A stretch of 64,000 nucleotides of DNA from REEB52 sp964626905 (GCA_964626905.1 CAZVHA010000007.1:17657-81656), one strand, 5' to 3'. Counted from the stretch's first letter, positions 27,643-36,867 are shown. The notes: a model not told the origin generated them from the sequence alone. A program made the numbers and translations.

Positions 27643-28334
27643 AAAGACCTCTTCAATAGACCATCTTTTAGGTAAAGGGAAAGATCGGGCAAAAGAAATA
27701 AGGGGACCTCTCCGAGGAGGCGAATCCCTTGAGCGGGGGTCTCTTTGTAAAAATGCATCAGCTCTTTGAGCTGCCAAAGGGTATAATCGCAAAGGAGCAC
27801 CGTTTTGAGATCTTCGACCGATAAAAATGTGCCCCACTGCTTTTCTTTCTCAATCTCTTCTGCCTGTACGATTTTGGCAGGGCCAAAACAGATATCGATC
27901 GCGTTTGCAATTTCATTTAAAAGGGTTCTTTGCTCCGGCGGTTCTTGGTAGACTAAAATTGAGATGGGGGCCGATCGATTTTTTGTCTTCCAGCGCATCG
28001 AAATCTTTTTTGCGATCTCATCCCCTGGAATTTCCTCTAAAATTTTCAGATCGGGTGCAATCACCGAAAAGACGTTTCTCACCTGGGAATAGGGGAGTAT
28101 CGGCTTTGTTAAAACGGCTGATCTTTCTTGGGGAGGCGCCGCCAAAACGGGGGGCTTTTCCACTTTTATCGCTTGCGGCAGCGGTCTCATTTTAGGGAGT
28201 TCTATACTCTCTTTGACTGTTGGAATAGGGGCTGATTTTCGATACGCTTTTCGAAAATACTCGGCGTCTTCTGAAGAGGCCAAAACAGCAGGGCCCTGCT
28301 CTCGGATGTAGGCAATGAGATCTTCCAAACCCAT
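27612..28334 (-). CDS. Conserved chlamydia-type protein upstream of priA
   Basis: A 240-residue soluble protein of unknown function. Residues 1-30 are helical (MGLEDLIAYIREQGPAVLAS), 35-85 are Pro-rich and flexible, and the C-terminal 150 residues look alpha/beta globular. The overlap with priA implies translational coupling. In Chlamydia a hypothetical gene also lies directly next to priA, so this may be the positional equivalent. No known motif supports a role. Confidence 0.7.
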   Translation of the reverse strand: MGLEDLIAYIREQGPAVLASSEDAEYFRKAYRKSAPIPTVKESIELPKMRPLPQAIKVEKPPVLAAPPQERSAVLTKPILPYSQVRNVFSVIAPDLKILEEIPGDEIAKKISMRWKTKNRSAPISILVYQEPPEQRTLLNEIANAIDICFGPAKIVQAEEIEKEKQWGTFLSVEDLKTVLLCDYTLWQLKELMHFYKETPAQGIRLLGEVPLFLLPDLSLYLKDGLLKRSLWRALCQKFS

Positions 28335-28365
28335 AAAGAGTCGATTCTCTCACAAAAACTAGTTA

Positions 28366-28537
28366 ATACACAAACGGACTCAACAGTTGGTTTTTGCCGG
28401 CGTCGGACAGCCACCAAATTTGAGTTCGCCTGCATCGCTAAACTTGTTAAGTTTAGCTGCTTCGTCGTCGGCTGCGCCTTCCTCAAATTTGGGGCGCCTC
28501 CTAGGCAAATTCCCAACTTTTGAGTTCGTTTGTGTAT
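28366..28537. repeat. Structured palindromic repeat, copy A
   Basis: 172-bp imperfect palindrome with nested arms: an outer arm (ATACACAAAC with GTTTGTGTAT), a middle arm (CCAAATTTGAG with CTCAAATTTGG) and an inner hairpin (GCTAAACTT-GTT-AAGTTTAGC). Conserved words outside the arms are GTCGGACAGCCAC, GCCTGCATC, GCTTCG and GGCGCCTCCT. It begins 2 bp past the stop of the gene ending at 28540. Confidence 0.8.
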
Positions 28538-28539
28538 AT

Positions 28540-29115
28540 TCACCAACAGATCTCATTGATGAGAGGTTCAACAGAGGCAAAAAAGGAGTCGAAGCCGCGC
28601 CGGTTGTATCCTTCGTAGATCACGGCTCTCAATTGGTCGTGCCCTGTGGGGAAAAAACTTTGGAGGAGCTCCTGTATGCATTTTTCTCCTAAGAATTCGT
28701 TGAAGGTGTCCCTATTTTCAATCAGGTAAACGAGTAGATTTTCATCTGAGCGCGATTCCCTTAAGAGAGGAGTGAGCTTCTGGAAATAGTCCTTCAAACA
28801 CTCTTGCAATTGCGAGGCGAGCAGCTGAGGCGCTTCTCCCTTCGCTATTTTCTCTGAGAGGATCGATCGGATTTTGAATGAGAAAAGGACCTTTCGGATC
28901 TCTTCAAGAGCACAAATGAGCGCAGCTCCATTAGCGGGAGCCCCTTTTGCGAGAACCTCAGAATGGAACTGCAATTTATCAAAGGGAAATTCTGAAGGGT
29001 TCTTCAACGCCGCAAATCCTTTGAGCGTTTCTAGGATGAGTTGGAGAGTCAAAGAGCGAGCCATAGGTGTTTCCAAGTTGGACGGGAACAGGGGAGAGGG
29101 ATTAAAACTAGACAT
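28540..29115 (-). CDS. Helical protein of unknown function
   Basis: A protein of about 191 residues starting MSSFNPSPLFPS (the frame opens 13 codons earlier at 29154). The composition is Leu/Glu/Lys-rich and helical, with no signal peptide or membrane segment. Motifs such as DKLQFHSEVLAKGAPANGAAL and QLQECLKDYFQKLTPLL do not match a family I recognise. It lies between sucC (divergent) and repeat copy A. Confidence 0.55.
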   Translation of the reverse strand: MSSFNPSPLFPSNLETPMARSLTLQLILETLKGFAALKNPSEFPFDKLQFHSEVLAKGAPANGAALICALEEIRKVLFSFKIRSILSEKIAKGEAPQLLASQLQECLKDYFQKLTPLLRESRSDENLLVYLIENRDTFNEFLGEKCIQELLQSFFPTGHDQLRAVIYEGYNRRGFDSFFASVEPLINEICW

Positions 29116-29240
29116 AACAATCCAAATCAGACGACCCAGAAGATTATCATACAACTGCTTATTGGGGAAAGAAAATTGATTGATCGGAATGGGGTTTTCC
29201 GGAGATAAAGAGGAAGGGGCGAGGTGGAGGATCTAGAGCG

Positions 29241-30395
29241 ATGAATTTACACGAGTATCAGGCAAAAGAGATTTTGCAAAAATACCAGATCCCCATCCCC
29301 CCTTTTTTGGTGATTGAGAGCCATTTAGAGATAAAAAAAGAAAAGTTCAAAAAGGGGGTTTTGAAAGTCCAGGTCCACGCAGGGGGGCGGGGGAAGGCGG
29401 GCGGCGTTCGATTTGCGAATACAGAAAAAGAGATGGAAGAGATTGCAGAAGTGCTTCTTGGAATGAAGATTGTGAATGAGCAGACAGGTCCGCAAGGGGT
29501 GATTGCGAGCAAAGTGCTCATCTCAGACCCGGTTGATATTGTGAAAGAATACTATATCGGCGCCCTTGTCGATCGGGCAAAGGCCTGTCCTCTTTTAATC
29601 GCATCGCCTGAAGGGGGGATGGAGATTGAGGAGGTAGCCCAAAAACATCCCGACAAAATTTTAAAAATCCCCTTTGGATTTGATGGGAAATTGAGATCCT
29701 ATCAGCTCGTTCGCCTCTGCAAATTTATGGGATGGACAAAGGATCTTGCCAAACAGGGGGCGATGATTGCGAAGGGACTTGCAAAATGCTTTATTGAAAC
29801 GGACGCCTCTCTTCTCGAGATTAACCCTCTTGTCGCAAGTTCTGGGGGCGATCTCTTGGCGCTCGATGCCAAATTGAGCATTGACGACAACGCTCTATTT
29901 CGCCAGGAGGCGATTGGAGCTCTTTATGACCCGACGCAAAGTTCCCCTCAGGAAAGAGAGGCCAAAAAATATGAGCTGGCCTACATCGCGATGCAAGGGA
30001 ACATCGGATGTATGGTCAATGGGGCGGGCCTTGCGATGGCGACGATGGACATCATCCAATTGCATGGGGGGGCACCTGCCAATTTTCTCGATGTGGGCGG
30101 GGGCGCTTCAAAGGAAAAGGTGGCCGAAGGATTTCGGATTATTTTGAGCGATCCATCAGTGAAGGCAATTTTGATCAATATTTTTGGCGGGATCATGAAC
30201 TGTGCGACTTTGGCGCTTGGAGTGATTCACGCAGCAAAAGAGCAAAAGATTCAGGTTCCCCTCATCGTGAGGATGGAGGGGACCAACGTCGATGAGGGGA
30301 AAAAACTTTTAAGAGAAAGTGGGCTAAAAATCGAGACGGCTGAAGATCTCGATCGGGCAGCGATTCTTGCCGTGCAAGCGGCAAAGGGGAGGTAA
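29241..30395 (+). CDS. sucC: Succinyl-CoA synthetase beta subunit
   Basis: A 384-residue ATP-grasp protein that, with SucD, makes ATP or GTP from succinyl-CoA in the TCA cycle. Signatures: MNLHEYQAKEIL, VQVHAGGRGKAGGV, ETDASLLEINPLV and NIFGGIMNCATLALG. It is followed 2 bp later by sucD, which has a TTG start. The operon continues with a membrane protease gene. Confidence 0.96.
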   Translation: MNLHEYQAKEILQKYQIPIPPFLVIESHLEIKKEKFKKGVLKVQVHAGGRGKAGGVRFANTEKEMEEIAEVLLGMKIVNEQTGPQGVIASKVLISDPVDIVKEYYIGALVDRAKACPLLIASPEGGMEIEEVAQKHPDKILKIPFGFDGKLRSYQLVRLCKFMGWTKDLAKQGAMIAKGLAKCFIETDASLLEINPLVASSGGDLLALDAKLSIDDNALFRQEAIGALYDPTQSSPQEREAKKYELAYIAMQGNIGCMVNGAGLAMATMDIIQLHGGAPANFLDVGGGASKEKVAEGFRIILSDPSVKAILINIFGGIMNCATLALGVIHAAKEQKIQVPLIVRMEGTNVDEGKKLLRESGLKIETAEDLDRAAILAVQAAKGR

Positions 30396-30397
30396 AC

Positions 30398-31270
30398 TTG
30401 GCAATTTTGGCAAATAAAGAGACCAAAGTAATTGTGCAGGGAATCACGGGACAGGCGGGGCAGTTTCACGCGGAGCAGTGCAAAGAGTACGGGACGAAAA
30501 TTGTGGGGGGAGTGACGCCGGGAAAAGGGGGAAGCGAAATATTAGGAGTGCCTGTTTTTGACACAGTTTTCGAGGCAAAACAAGAAGTGGACCCAGATGC
30601 GACGTTGATTTTTGTCCCTGCTCCTTTTGCGGCGGATGCGATTTTGGAAGCTGAAGAGGCAAAAATTCCCCTCATCATCTGCATCACAGAAGGGATTCCA
30701 ATTCGGGACATGCTCGAGGTGAAACGGGTGATGAGCCTATCGAAATCGCGTCTTATCGGACCGAATTGTCCTGGACTCATCACTCCTGGCGAGTGTAAGA
30801 TTGGAATCATGCCTGGTTATATTCACAAAAAAGGGAAAGTTGGCATTGTCTCGCGCTCGGGAACGCTCACCTATGAGGCTGTTTGGCAAACGACGCAGCT
30901 GGGGCTTGGCCAATCGAGCTGTGTGGGGATTGGGGGAGATCCTTTGAATGGGACACAGTTCATCGATATCTTAAAACTGTTTGAAAAAGACGCTCAAACA
31001 GAGGCGATCCTTCTCATTGGAGAAATTGGGGGCGATGCAGAGGAAAAAGCGGCTGGGTGGGCCAAAAAGCATTTGTCAAAGCCGCTGGCTGTATTTATTG
31101 CTGGCTCAACGGCGCCTCCGGGCAGGAGGATGGGGCATGCGGGGGCGATTATCTCTGGTGGGAAGGGGGCAGCTGCGCCCAAATTTGCGGCCTTTGAAAA
31201 GGCGGGGGCGGTTGTGACCCACAATCCTGCGAACATGGGCCTTGCAGTCCAAAAGGCGCTGCAGCGATGA
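30398..31270 (+). CDS. sucD: Succinyl-CoA synthetase alpha subunit
   Basis: A 290-residue CoA-binding subunit carrying the phosphorylated His in MGHAGAIISGGKGAA. Other signatures are VIVQGITGQAGQFH, GGVTPGKGG and RLIGPNCPGLITPGE. The start is a TTG at 30398 with GGGGAGG upstream; no ATG fits. Its stop overlaps the ATG of the M50 protease gene. Confidence 0.96.
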   Translation: MAILANKETKVIVQGITGQAGQFHAEQCKEYGTKIVGGVTPGKGGSEILGVPVFDTVFEAKQEVDPDATLIFVPAPFAADAILEAEEAKIPLIICITEGIPIRDMLEVKRVMSLSKSRLIGPNCPGLITPGECKIGIMPGYIHKKGKVGIVSRSGTLTYEAVWQTTQLGLGQSSCVGIGGDPLNGTQFIDILKLFEKDAQTEAILLIGEIGGDAEEKAAGWAKKHLSKPLAVFIAGSTAPPGRRMGHAGAIISGGKGAAAPKFAAFEKAGAVVTHNPANMGLAVQKALQR

Positions 31271-32403
31271 TTGTGATTCCGGGTCCGATCCCCCTCTACA
31301 TTCACCCTTTTTTTTGGTTTTTTGCGGCGCTGATCGGGTTTATCATTTCGCAATCGATTTTTGGAATGCTCGTTTGGGTGGGGATCATTTTTGTCTCCGT
31401 CATCATCCATGAATTTGGGCATGCTTTGACGGCCGTGTTATTTCGGCAAAAGGCGCGTATCCAGCTGGTGGCGATGGGAGGGGTGACCACTTTTGAGGGG
31501 CCGAAACTGAAGTTTTGGCAGCAGTTTATCATCACTTTCAATGGCCCTCTTTTTGGTTTTTTTCTCTTCCTTGCGGCGACGGCTCTTTTAAAGGTCCCGT
31601 TTCCTCCTCTGATGTTAAAAATATTGAAGATGACGCAAATGGCAAATCTCTTTTGGACGGTGGTCAATCTGCTCCCTGTTTTGCCGCTTGATGGAGGGCA
31701 ACTTTTGCGCATTGTTTTGGAGGGGATTTTTGGGATTCAGGGGTTTAAAGCCTCACTTTTGACTGGGGCCCTTTTTGGAGCGCTCATCTCTTTTTATTTC
31801 TTTGCGATGCAACAATTTTTGATTGGGGCTTTTTTCTTTCTTTTCGCATTTCAGAGCTTTGACTCTTGGAGGAGGGCTCGCCACGCGACGCGCAGCGACC
31901 GCTCGGAGGAGAACAAGCATCTGATGGTCCAAGCTGAAATGGCTCTCAATCAGGGGAATAAAGAGGAGGCGAAAAAGCTATTGGAGGAGGTGCGGCAAAA
32001 AGGGAAGGGGGGGATTTTGGCGGTGGCGGCGCAGCAGTATCTCGCTTTTTTTGCTTTTCAAGAGGGAAAAAAAAAGGATTCTTATGAGATGCTCTTGGAG
32101 ATTAAGGGGGATTTGGCGGATGATTCGATTTGCATGCTCCATGAACTTGCCTCTGAGCAAAAAAATTATCCGCTTGTGATTGAGATATCGGCCCGCTGTT
32201 ATCAGATTGAGCCGAGTCAAAAGATGGCCATCAATAACGCCCGGGCATTTGCGCATGAAAATGAGCCCAAACACGCAGGAGGTTGGCTGCAGACGGCGTG
32301 GCAGTATGGGTCATTTGATCTAAATCAACTGCTGCAAGAAGAAGTTTTCCAACCGATTAAAAACCATAGAGAATTTCAGGAGTTCATTCAAAGTTTACAA
32401 TGA
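31267..32403 (+). CDS. M50 (site-2 protease-like) membrane metallopeptidase with helical tail
   Basis: A 378-residue protein. The first 200 residues are a polytopic M50 domain with the zinc motif HEFGHALTAV (HExxH) and the third ligand in LLPVLPLDGGQLL. The C-terminal 170 residues are soluble helical hairpins resembling TPR repeats, probably a substrate or partner-binding arm. It would cleave membrane proteins within the bilayer. Translation is coupled to sucD (ATGA) and to the downstream lipoprotein gene. Confidence 0.85.
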   Translation: MIVIPGPIPLYIHPFFWFFAALIGFIISQSIFGMLVWVGIIFVSVIIHEFGHALTAVLFRQKARIQLVAMGGVTTFEGPKLKFWQQFIITFNGPLFGFFLFLAATALLKVPFPPLMLKILKMTQMANLFWTVVNLLPVLPLDGGQLLRIVLEGIFGIQGFKASLLTGALFGALISFYFFAMQQFLIGAFFFLFAFQSFDSWRRARHATRSDRSEENKHLMVQAEMALNQGNKEEAKKLLEEVRQKGKGGILAVAAQQYLAFFAFQEGKKKDSYEMLLEIKGDLADDSICMLHELASEQKNYPLVIEISARCYQIEPSQKMAINNARAFAHENEPKHAGGWLQTAWQYGSFDLNQLLQEEVFQPIKNHREFQEFIQSLQ

Positions 32404-32780
32404 GATACGCACTGATTTTTGCCCCCTTTGTTTTTAGCGCTTGCACGAGTAACGTGAACACCCTTGTTCAGAGGGAAAAAATTTTTCATTTGCAAAAGAA
32501 AATGCAGCTGGCTCAAAAGGAAAAGGAGAGGGCTGAAAAAGACGTTGTGATGCTGGCGCGCGAGATAGATCTTGCGAAGTTAGAACTCATCCGACGCCAG
32601 ATTGACAATTATGAGCCCAGTCCATTGGATCCGGCATCTGCTTTTATTGCGGAAAGAGAAGCTTTGTACGGCTTGATCCAATCGGGGGATACCGAGATGG
32701 CGCTGGAGGCGCAAGTGGAATTGGATCGGATTTTAAGAATCATTACGGAGCTCAGCGATGAAGAGCAGTTCGTCTTCTGA
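32400..32780 (+). CDS. Putative coiled-coil lipoprotein
   Basis: A 126-residue protein beginning MRYALIFAPFVFSACTS: a short lipoprotein signal with the lipobox FSAC. Residues 30-75 are a charged coiled coil (QKKMQLAQKEKERAEKD). It is probably attached to a membrane by its N-terminal Cys. It overlaps both neighbours (4 bp with the M50 gene and 23 bp with the MFS gene), so the whole sucC-to-MFS run looks like one operon. Confidence 0.7.
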   Translation: MRYALIFAPFVFSACTSNVNTLVQREKIFHLQKKMQLAQKEKERAEKDVVMLAREIDLAKLELIRRQIDNYEPSPLDPASAFIAEREALYGLIQSGDTEMALEAQVELDRILRIITELSDEEQFVF

Positions 32781-33957
32781 CATTCTCCGCTTCCCGAAGA
32801 TGATCCTTTTGATGCTCATCTGTTCTGTCGCCAACTTTTTGGGCACTCTTCTTTCTCCTGCGCTCCCTGCACTGACAAAGGCGTTTCAGGTGACTCCGTC
32901 GGTGGCTGCGATCACGATGTCGATCTTTTTGATCGGTTATTGTATTGGACAGCTCCCTTATGGTCCGATCGGCAATCGATTTGGGCGAAAAAAGGCATTT
33001 TACATTGGGATGGCAATCGCCCTTTGCGGCAATCTTCTCGGCTATTTTGCCGACACATTTCCAGTCCTTTGCTTTGCCCGGTTTTTGCAGGCGGTGGGGG
33101 CGAGTGCAGGTCTTGTGAGCGCTTTTACAATCATTGGGGATCTGCATGCGGGCCCGGCTGCGAAAAAATCGCTTGCGACGATGTCTTTTGCTTTCGGAAT
33201 CATCCCTGGGCTTGCCACTACTATCGGAGGATTTGTCACTGTGTTTGCGGGATGGCAAAGCTGTTTTCTCGTTCTATCTGTTTACATCGTGATTCTCTGG
33301 TTTTTTGCCCGTAAACTTCCCGAAACAGCGCCCCATTTGCATTTTGAGGCTCTAAAATTCCGTTCCGTGATAGAGGGGTACTATTCGCAGTTTAAAAATC
33401 CTCACATGGTTTTTTGTGCACTTCAAGCGGGATTGACAACGGCATCGATGTACATTTTTATCACCCTTGCTCCTTATATTGGGATCAATCAAATTGGCCT
33501 TCTTCCCGACACTTATGGCCTTTTGGGGATTCTCCCTTCTGCGGGGCTTTTCACGGGGGCTTTGATCTCCAGGGCGCTCAGTGAAAAAGATCCTCGGATT
33601 GCCCCGGCGCTGGGGATTTTTTTATTTATTTTTGCTGCGAGTGGATTCACCTATTTTTTCGCGCGCTCAGAAGTCACTGTCTGGACTCTCTTCGTACCGG
33701 CCATTTTCATGTACATGGGAAATAATCTGATCTGGTCGAATGCGCTTGCGCAAGGGCAAAGCAGATCGGACGATAAGTCGAACGCTTCTGCGGTGCTCCA
33801 GTTCATTAATTTGGCGGTGGCGACAGTGGGCGTTTTTGTCGTTCAGGCACTCCCCTCAACCAATCCAATGACGATGCCGTTCGTATTTTGGATCATTGCC
33901 GCCTTGAGTCTGATCTTGATGATCAAACTCAAAGCATTCCGGAAGCATCCGGGTTAA
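32758..33957 (+). CDS. MFS transporter, Bcr/CflA (drug:H+ antiporter) type
   Basis: A 399-residue major facilitator with about 12 hydrophobic segments. The A-motif GPIGNRFGRKKAFYIGM between helices 2 and 3 and LQAVGASAGLVSAF are typical of the DHA1 Bcr/CflA group. It should export small molecules in exchange for protons; the substrate is unknown. It converges on the kinase-like gene with 4 bp between their ends. Confidence 0.87.
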   Translation: MKSSSSSDILRFPKMILLMLICSVANFLGTLLSPALPALTKAFQVTPSVAAITMSIFLIGYCIGQLPYGPIGNRFGRKKAFYIGMAIALCGNLLGYFADTFPVLCFARFLQAVGASAGLVSAFTIIGDLHAGPAAKKSLATMSFAFGIIPGLATTIGGFVTVFAGWQSCFLVLSVYIVILWFFARKLPETAPHLHFEALKFRSVIEGYYSQFKNPHMVFCALQAGLTTASMYIFITLAPYIGINQIGLLPDTYGLLGILPSAGLFTGALISRALSEKDPRIAPALGIFLFIFAASGFTYFFARSEVTVWTLFVPAIFMYMGNNLIWSNALAQGQSRSDDKSNASAVLQFINLAVATVGVFVVQALPSTNPMTMPFVFWIIAALSLILMIKLKAFRKHPG

Positions 33958-33961
33958 TCGG

Positions 33962-34897
33962 TTACCCGAGTTTTCTTTCTTCTGAAGACAGGACAGCGAT
34001 CGTATCGGAGTGCCTTTGTTTTAGTTGAGAGTCTCGAACAAGTCGCAATTTTCGCAAATCCTCTTCACTAAGTTTTAACCCTGCTTCTCCCATAATTTTT
34101 ATTATCTCTTCAAAGTGCAACGGGAAGAGGTCAATAAGGATGCTACAGGTGCGTTTATTGCAATTCTTGATTTTAACACCAAAATTTTCACCCATTGGAT
34201 ACCCAAGGGAGTTCTCTTCAAAGTGCTCTAAGTCTACCAATCCTAACTTCCCTACGCCGTTCTCGTCCAGATAAGGGCATATGTTGTCATATCTAGGAGC
34301 CGGAGTTTCATAAGGTACAGGACCCTTACCAAGTGCTAGTAGATCTTCAAACTGACATCTTAGCACTAAGTTGGTGAATTCTTTCACCGCAGGAGTAAAA
34401 GCATCACGATTTGTCTCATAAATAGTGATAGCGTCTTTTGTCGATAGGAGCACTGGAAGACGCTCTTCAGCTAAATATTTGCCTTCTCCTATTGTACCAA
34501 ATATCTTAGGGACTATGAGGTGTGAATATCCTTGTCTCTTAATAGCTACGTTTGCAAAGTGTGTTCTTGACGAGCGAGAACGCCACTGATCTCCAACTTC
34601 TTTAATCACAAAATTGCCACCTAAGTACACTGGGCAAGTGCCATTGGGTGCTTTCTGCAGTTGATGGATCTTGCTTTGATCACTTACGCAGTCTTGAAGA
34701 GTGAGCTGTTTAACTGTTCGCCTTTTCCAACACACCTGAGCAAGGTAGAAGCTTGCACCAACAGTTAGTAAAAATGCTCCCCAGTTAGCTGGAGAAGTAT
34801 AGTTTGTATCATCTTCATTTGGTTTGGATGTAGAGCAGAATGATGAATTAAGAAATCCGCAAGATAATTCTGCGATTGTTTTCGTTATAAATGACAT
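33962..34897 (-). CDS. Atypical kinase-like protein with one membrane segment
   Basis: A 311-residue protein with a hydrophobic stretch at about 38-55 (NWGAFLLTVGASFYLAQV). The body has features reminiscent of protein kinase/APH folds: NFVIKEVG like the beta3 Lys, a hinge-like AEERLPV, RYDNICPYLDE like a catalytic loop with Asp-Asn, and LGLVDLEHFE like the DFG Asp. The order is right but each motif is weak, so it may be a pseudokinase or an effector. Pure hydrolytic or structural roles cannot be excluded. No operon partner. Confidence 0.5.
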   Translation of the reverse strand: MSFITKTIAELSCGFLNSSFCSTSKPNEDDTNYTSPANWGAFLLTVGASFYLAQVCWKRRTVKQLTLQDCVSDQSKIHQLQKAPNGTCPVYLGGNFVIKEVGDQWRSRSSRTHFANVAIKRQGYSHLIVPKIFGTIGEGKYLAEERLPVLLSTKDAITIYETNRDAFTPAVKEFTNLVLRCQFEDLLALGKGPVPYETPAPRYDNICPYLDENGVGKLGLVDLEHFEENSLGYPMGENFGVKIKNCNKRTCSILIDLFPLHFEEIIKIMGEAGLKLSEEDLRKLRLVRDSQLKQRHSDTIAVLSSEERKLG

Positions 34898-35070
34898 TTG
34901 AACATCCTTTTTTCAAAGTATAGTATCATGAATTCATATTTTTTTTAAATATAAGCATTTTATTGAAATGCCCCCTTTTGGTAAGTTACGAGGGATGATT
35001 CAAGGAATGAGCGTATTCCGTTGAGTAGTAGTGGCTTACGGAATGTGGAGATGCTGTGCGGACGTCCCAT

Positions 35071-35126
35071 AAAAAAACAGACCACGGGTTTATGGCCCGT
35101 GGCTTTCGCATGGGTGCCCCCATGCG
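35071..35126 (-). terminator. Double-hairpin terminator of degP
   Basis: On the minus strand two GC-rich hairpins stand in tandem: CGCATGGGGGCACCCATGCG, then CCACGGGCCATAAACCCGTGG, the latter followed after four bases by seven T residues. It lies about 40 bp past the degP stop. Confidence 0.75.
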
Positions 35127-35164
35127 GGATGGGGTCCTCATCATATAGAATTTTTTATAAGATA

Positions 35165-36580
35165 TTATTGCAGTTTAATCGTGACGTAGCGCTGCATATT
35201 TTGCTGTCGAACAATCAAGACGATGTATTTTCGATCACCCACCTCTTGAAGAGCCGATTCAAATTCGGTGATGTTATTCACGATGATCCGTTTTCCCCCT
35301 TCGAGGACGACACCGGTGATGAGGTTGGAGGGTCTTAGGCCTGCCATGTAAGCGGGGGAGCCTGGTTTAACTTCGGAAATCACGACGCCGGAGACTTCTT
35401 TCGCATAGCCCAATCTACCTGCCATTTCGGGCATGAGCGTCTCGATTTTGATCCCCAGTTTTTGGGTCAATTCAGCTGACATTACCTCTCCATCGTTTTG
35501 AGAGCCGAGCTCGACAGTGATGGATTCGGTTTTTCCGTCGCGCAAAATTTTAAGCTGCATTTTTTGGCCTGGGCTCATATTGGCGACATCGGTGCGGAAT
35601 TTGCCCATATTTTTGATTGGTTTACCGTTATATTGGACAATGATATCCCCTTGGAGGAGGCCCGCTTTTTCTGCAGGGGATCCAACGACGACATCGGAGA
35701 TCAAAATCCCTTCTGCCTTATCCAAATTGAGGGCGTTTGCGAGCTCTTTATCGATGGGTTGTAAGACGATTCCCAAGTAGGCTCTTTTTACCGAGCCGTT
35801 ATCCATGATCTGTTCAATGACGGGCTGCGCCATTTTGCTGGGGATTGCAAGGCCGATTCCCATATAGCCGCCGCTGCGGCTAAAAATGGCGGTGTTGACT
35901 CCGATCACTTCGCCTCGGACGTTGAGGAGAGGTCCGCCTGAATTGCCCGGATTGATCGGCGCGTCGGTTTGGATAAAATCTTCATAGGTGGCAATGCCGA
36001 GGTCTTGTCTTCCCTTGGCGCTGACAATCCCGTTGGTGATGGTCCCTTCTAGGCCAAACGGATTGCCGAGGGCAAAGACCATTTCGCCCGCGCGCAAAAG
36101 ATCAGAATCTCCGAGGGTTAAGTAGGGGAGATTAGTGGTGTCAATTTTCAAAACGGCCAGATCAGTGCGCGAGTCGGCTCCTTTGACCGTCGCGATAAAT
36201 TCTGTTCCGTCGTTGAGGGTCACAGTCACTTGGTTGGCGTCTTTGATCACGTGATTATTAGTCACGATGTATCCGTCGGAGCTGACCAAGAAGCCCGATC
36301 CACCTGAAGTTTGTTGCTGCTGCCCTTGGGGGAATTGGGGACCGAAGAATTTTTTAAAAAAATCATCGCCAAACATGTCGAATGGGTTGGAGTACTCTGG
36401 CGCTGCTATGCAGAGGGTGCATTTGATCGAAACAGTGGCCGGTTTTGCTTTCTCGGCAAGTTCTGCAATCGCTTCCGAAATTTGCTCTAAAAGAGTGGTT
36501 CCTTGCGCGGACACGTCGGCAAAGGTGGGTCTGTTGAGGAGCAAAAGCCCTAAAACGGCGATGAGAAATCTTTTTGTCAT
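35165..36580 (-). CDS. degP: Periplasmic serine protease/chaperone Do
   Basis: A 471-residue HtrA-family protein. A signal peptide (MTKRFLIAVLGLLLLNRPTFA) leads into a trypsin-like domain with His (VTNNHVI), Asp (DSRTDLAVLKI) and Ser (GNSGGPLL), then two PDZ domains (about residues 270-360 and 385-470). It degrades or refolds misfolded envelope proteins. In Chlamydia the HtrA homologue is essential under stress and can be exported. Good promoter upstream (36609-36638) and tandem terminator downstream, so it is monocistronic. Confidence 0.95.
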   Translation of the reverse strand: MTKRFLIAVLGLLLLNRPTFADVSAQGTTLLEQISEAIAELAEKAKPATVSIKCTLCIAAPEYSNPFDMFGDDFFKKFFGPQFPQGQQQQTSGGSGFLVSSDGYIVTNNHVIKDANQVTVTLNDGTEFIATVKGADSRTDLAVLKIDTTNLPYLTLGDSDLLRAGEMVFALGNPFGLEGTITNGIVSAKGRQDLGIATYEDFIQTDAPINPGNSGGPLLNVRGEVIGVNTAIFSRSGGYMGIGLAIPSKMAQPVIEQIMDNGSVKRAYLGIVLQPIDKELANALNLDKAEGILISDVVVGSPAEKAGLLQGDIIVQYNGKPIKNMGKFRTDVANMSPGQKMQLKILRDGKTESITVELGSQNDGEVMSAELTQKLGIKIETLMPEMAGRLGYAKEVSGVVISEVKPGSPAYMAGLRPSNLITGVVLEGGKRIIVNNITEFESALQEVGDRKYIVLIVRQQNMQRYVTIKLQ

Positions 36581-36608
36581 AATACCCTTCCGTATGAAAT
36601 CAGCCCTG

Positions 36609-36638
36609 AGTATACAAAATAGACCTAAAATTGCTCAA
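36609..36638 (-). promoter_or_regulatory. Predicted degP promoter
   Basis: Reading the minus strand, TTGAGC (36638-36633) and TATACT (36614-36609) are 18 bp apart, about 30 bp upstream of the degP start; GGAAGG precedes the ATG. No clear extra operator is seen. Confidence 0.45.
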
Positions 36639-36687
36639 GGTTTTGTGTTTTTGTGATTCATTTAAAGAACAATGCCGTAGAAAACAT

Positions 36688-36867
36688 GGTATACACAAGT
36701 GAACTCAAGAGTTGGGAATTTGCCCAGGAGGCGCCCCAAATTTGAGGAAGGCGTAGCCGACGTCGAAGCAGCTAAACTTAAAAAGTTTAGCGATGCAGAC
36801 GAACTCAAATTTGGTGGCTGCCCGACGTCGGCAAAAACCAACTGTTGAGCTCATTTGTGTATATACC
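36688..36867. repeat. Structured palindromic repeat, copy B (inverted relative to A)
   Basis: 180-bp copy, the opposite way round to copy A and close to it in sequence. Outer arms GGTATACACAA and TTGTGTATATACC, middle arm CCAAATTTGAG with CTCAAATTTGG, inner hairpin GCTAAACTT-AAA-AAGTTTAGC. It fills much of the 402-bp gap between degP and the GxxExxY gene; the remainder up to 36930 shows nothing I recognise. Confidence 0.8.

Noticed and set aside
27643..27837. Upstream extension of priA
   Set aside because: The extra 65 codons overlap the preceding gene in another frame and do not resemble PriA; the GTG at 27642 has a proper ribosome-binding site.
35021..35338. 105-codon plus-strand frame across the degP terminator
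   Set aside because: It runs through the terminator hairpins and antisense to the degP C-terminus.
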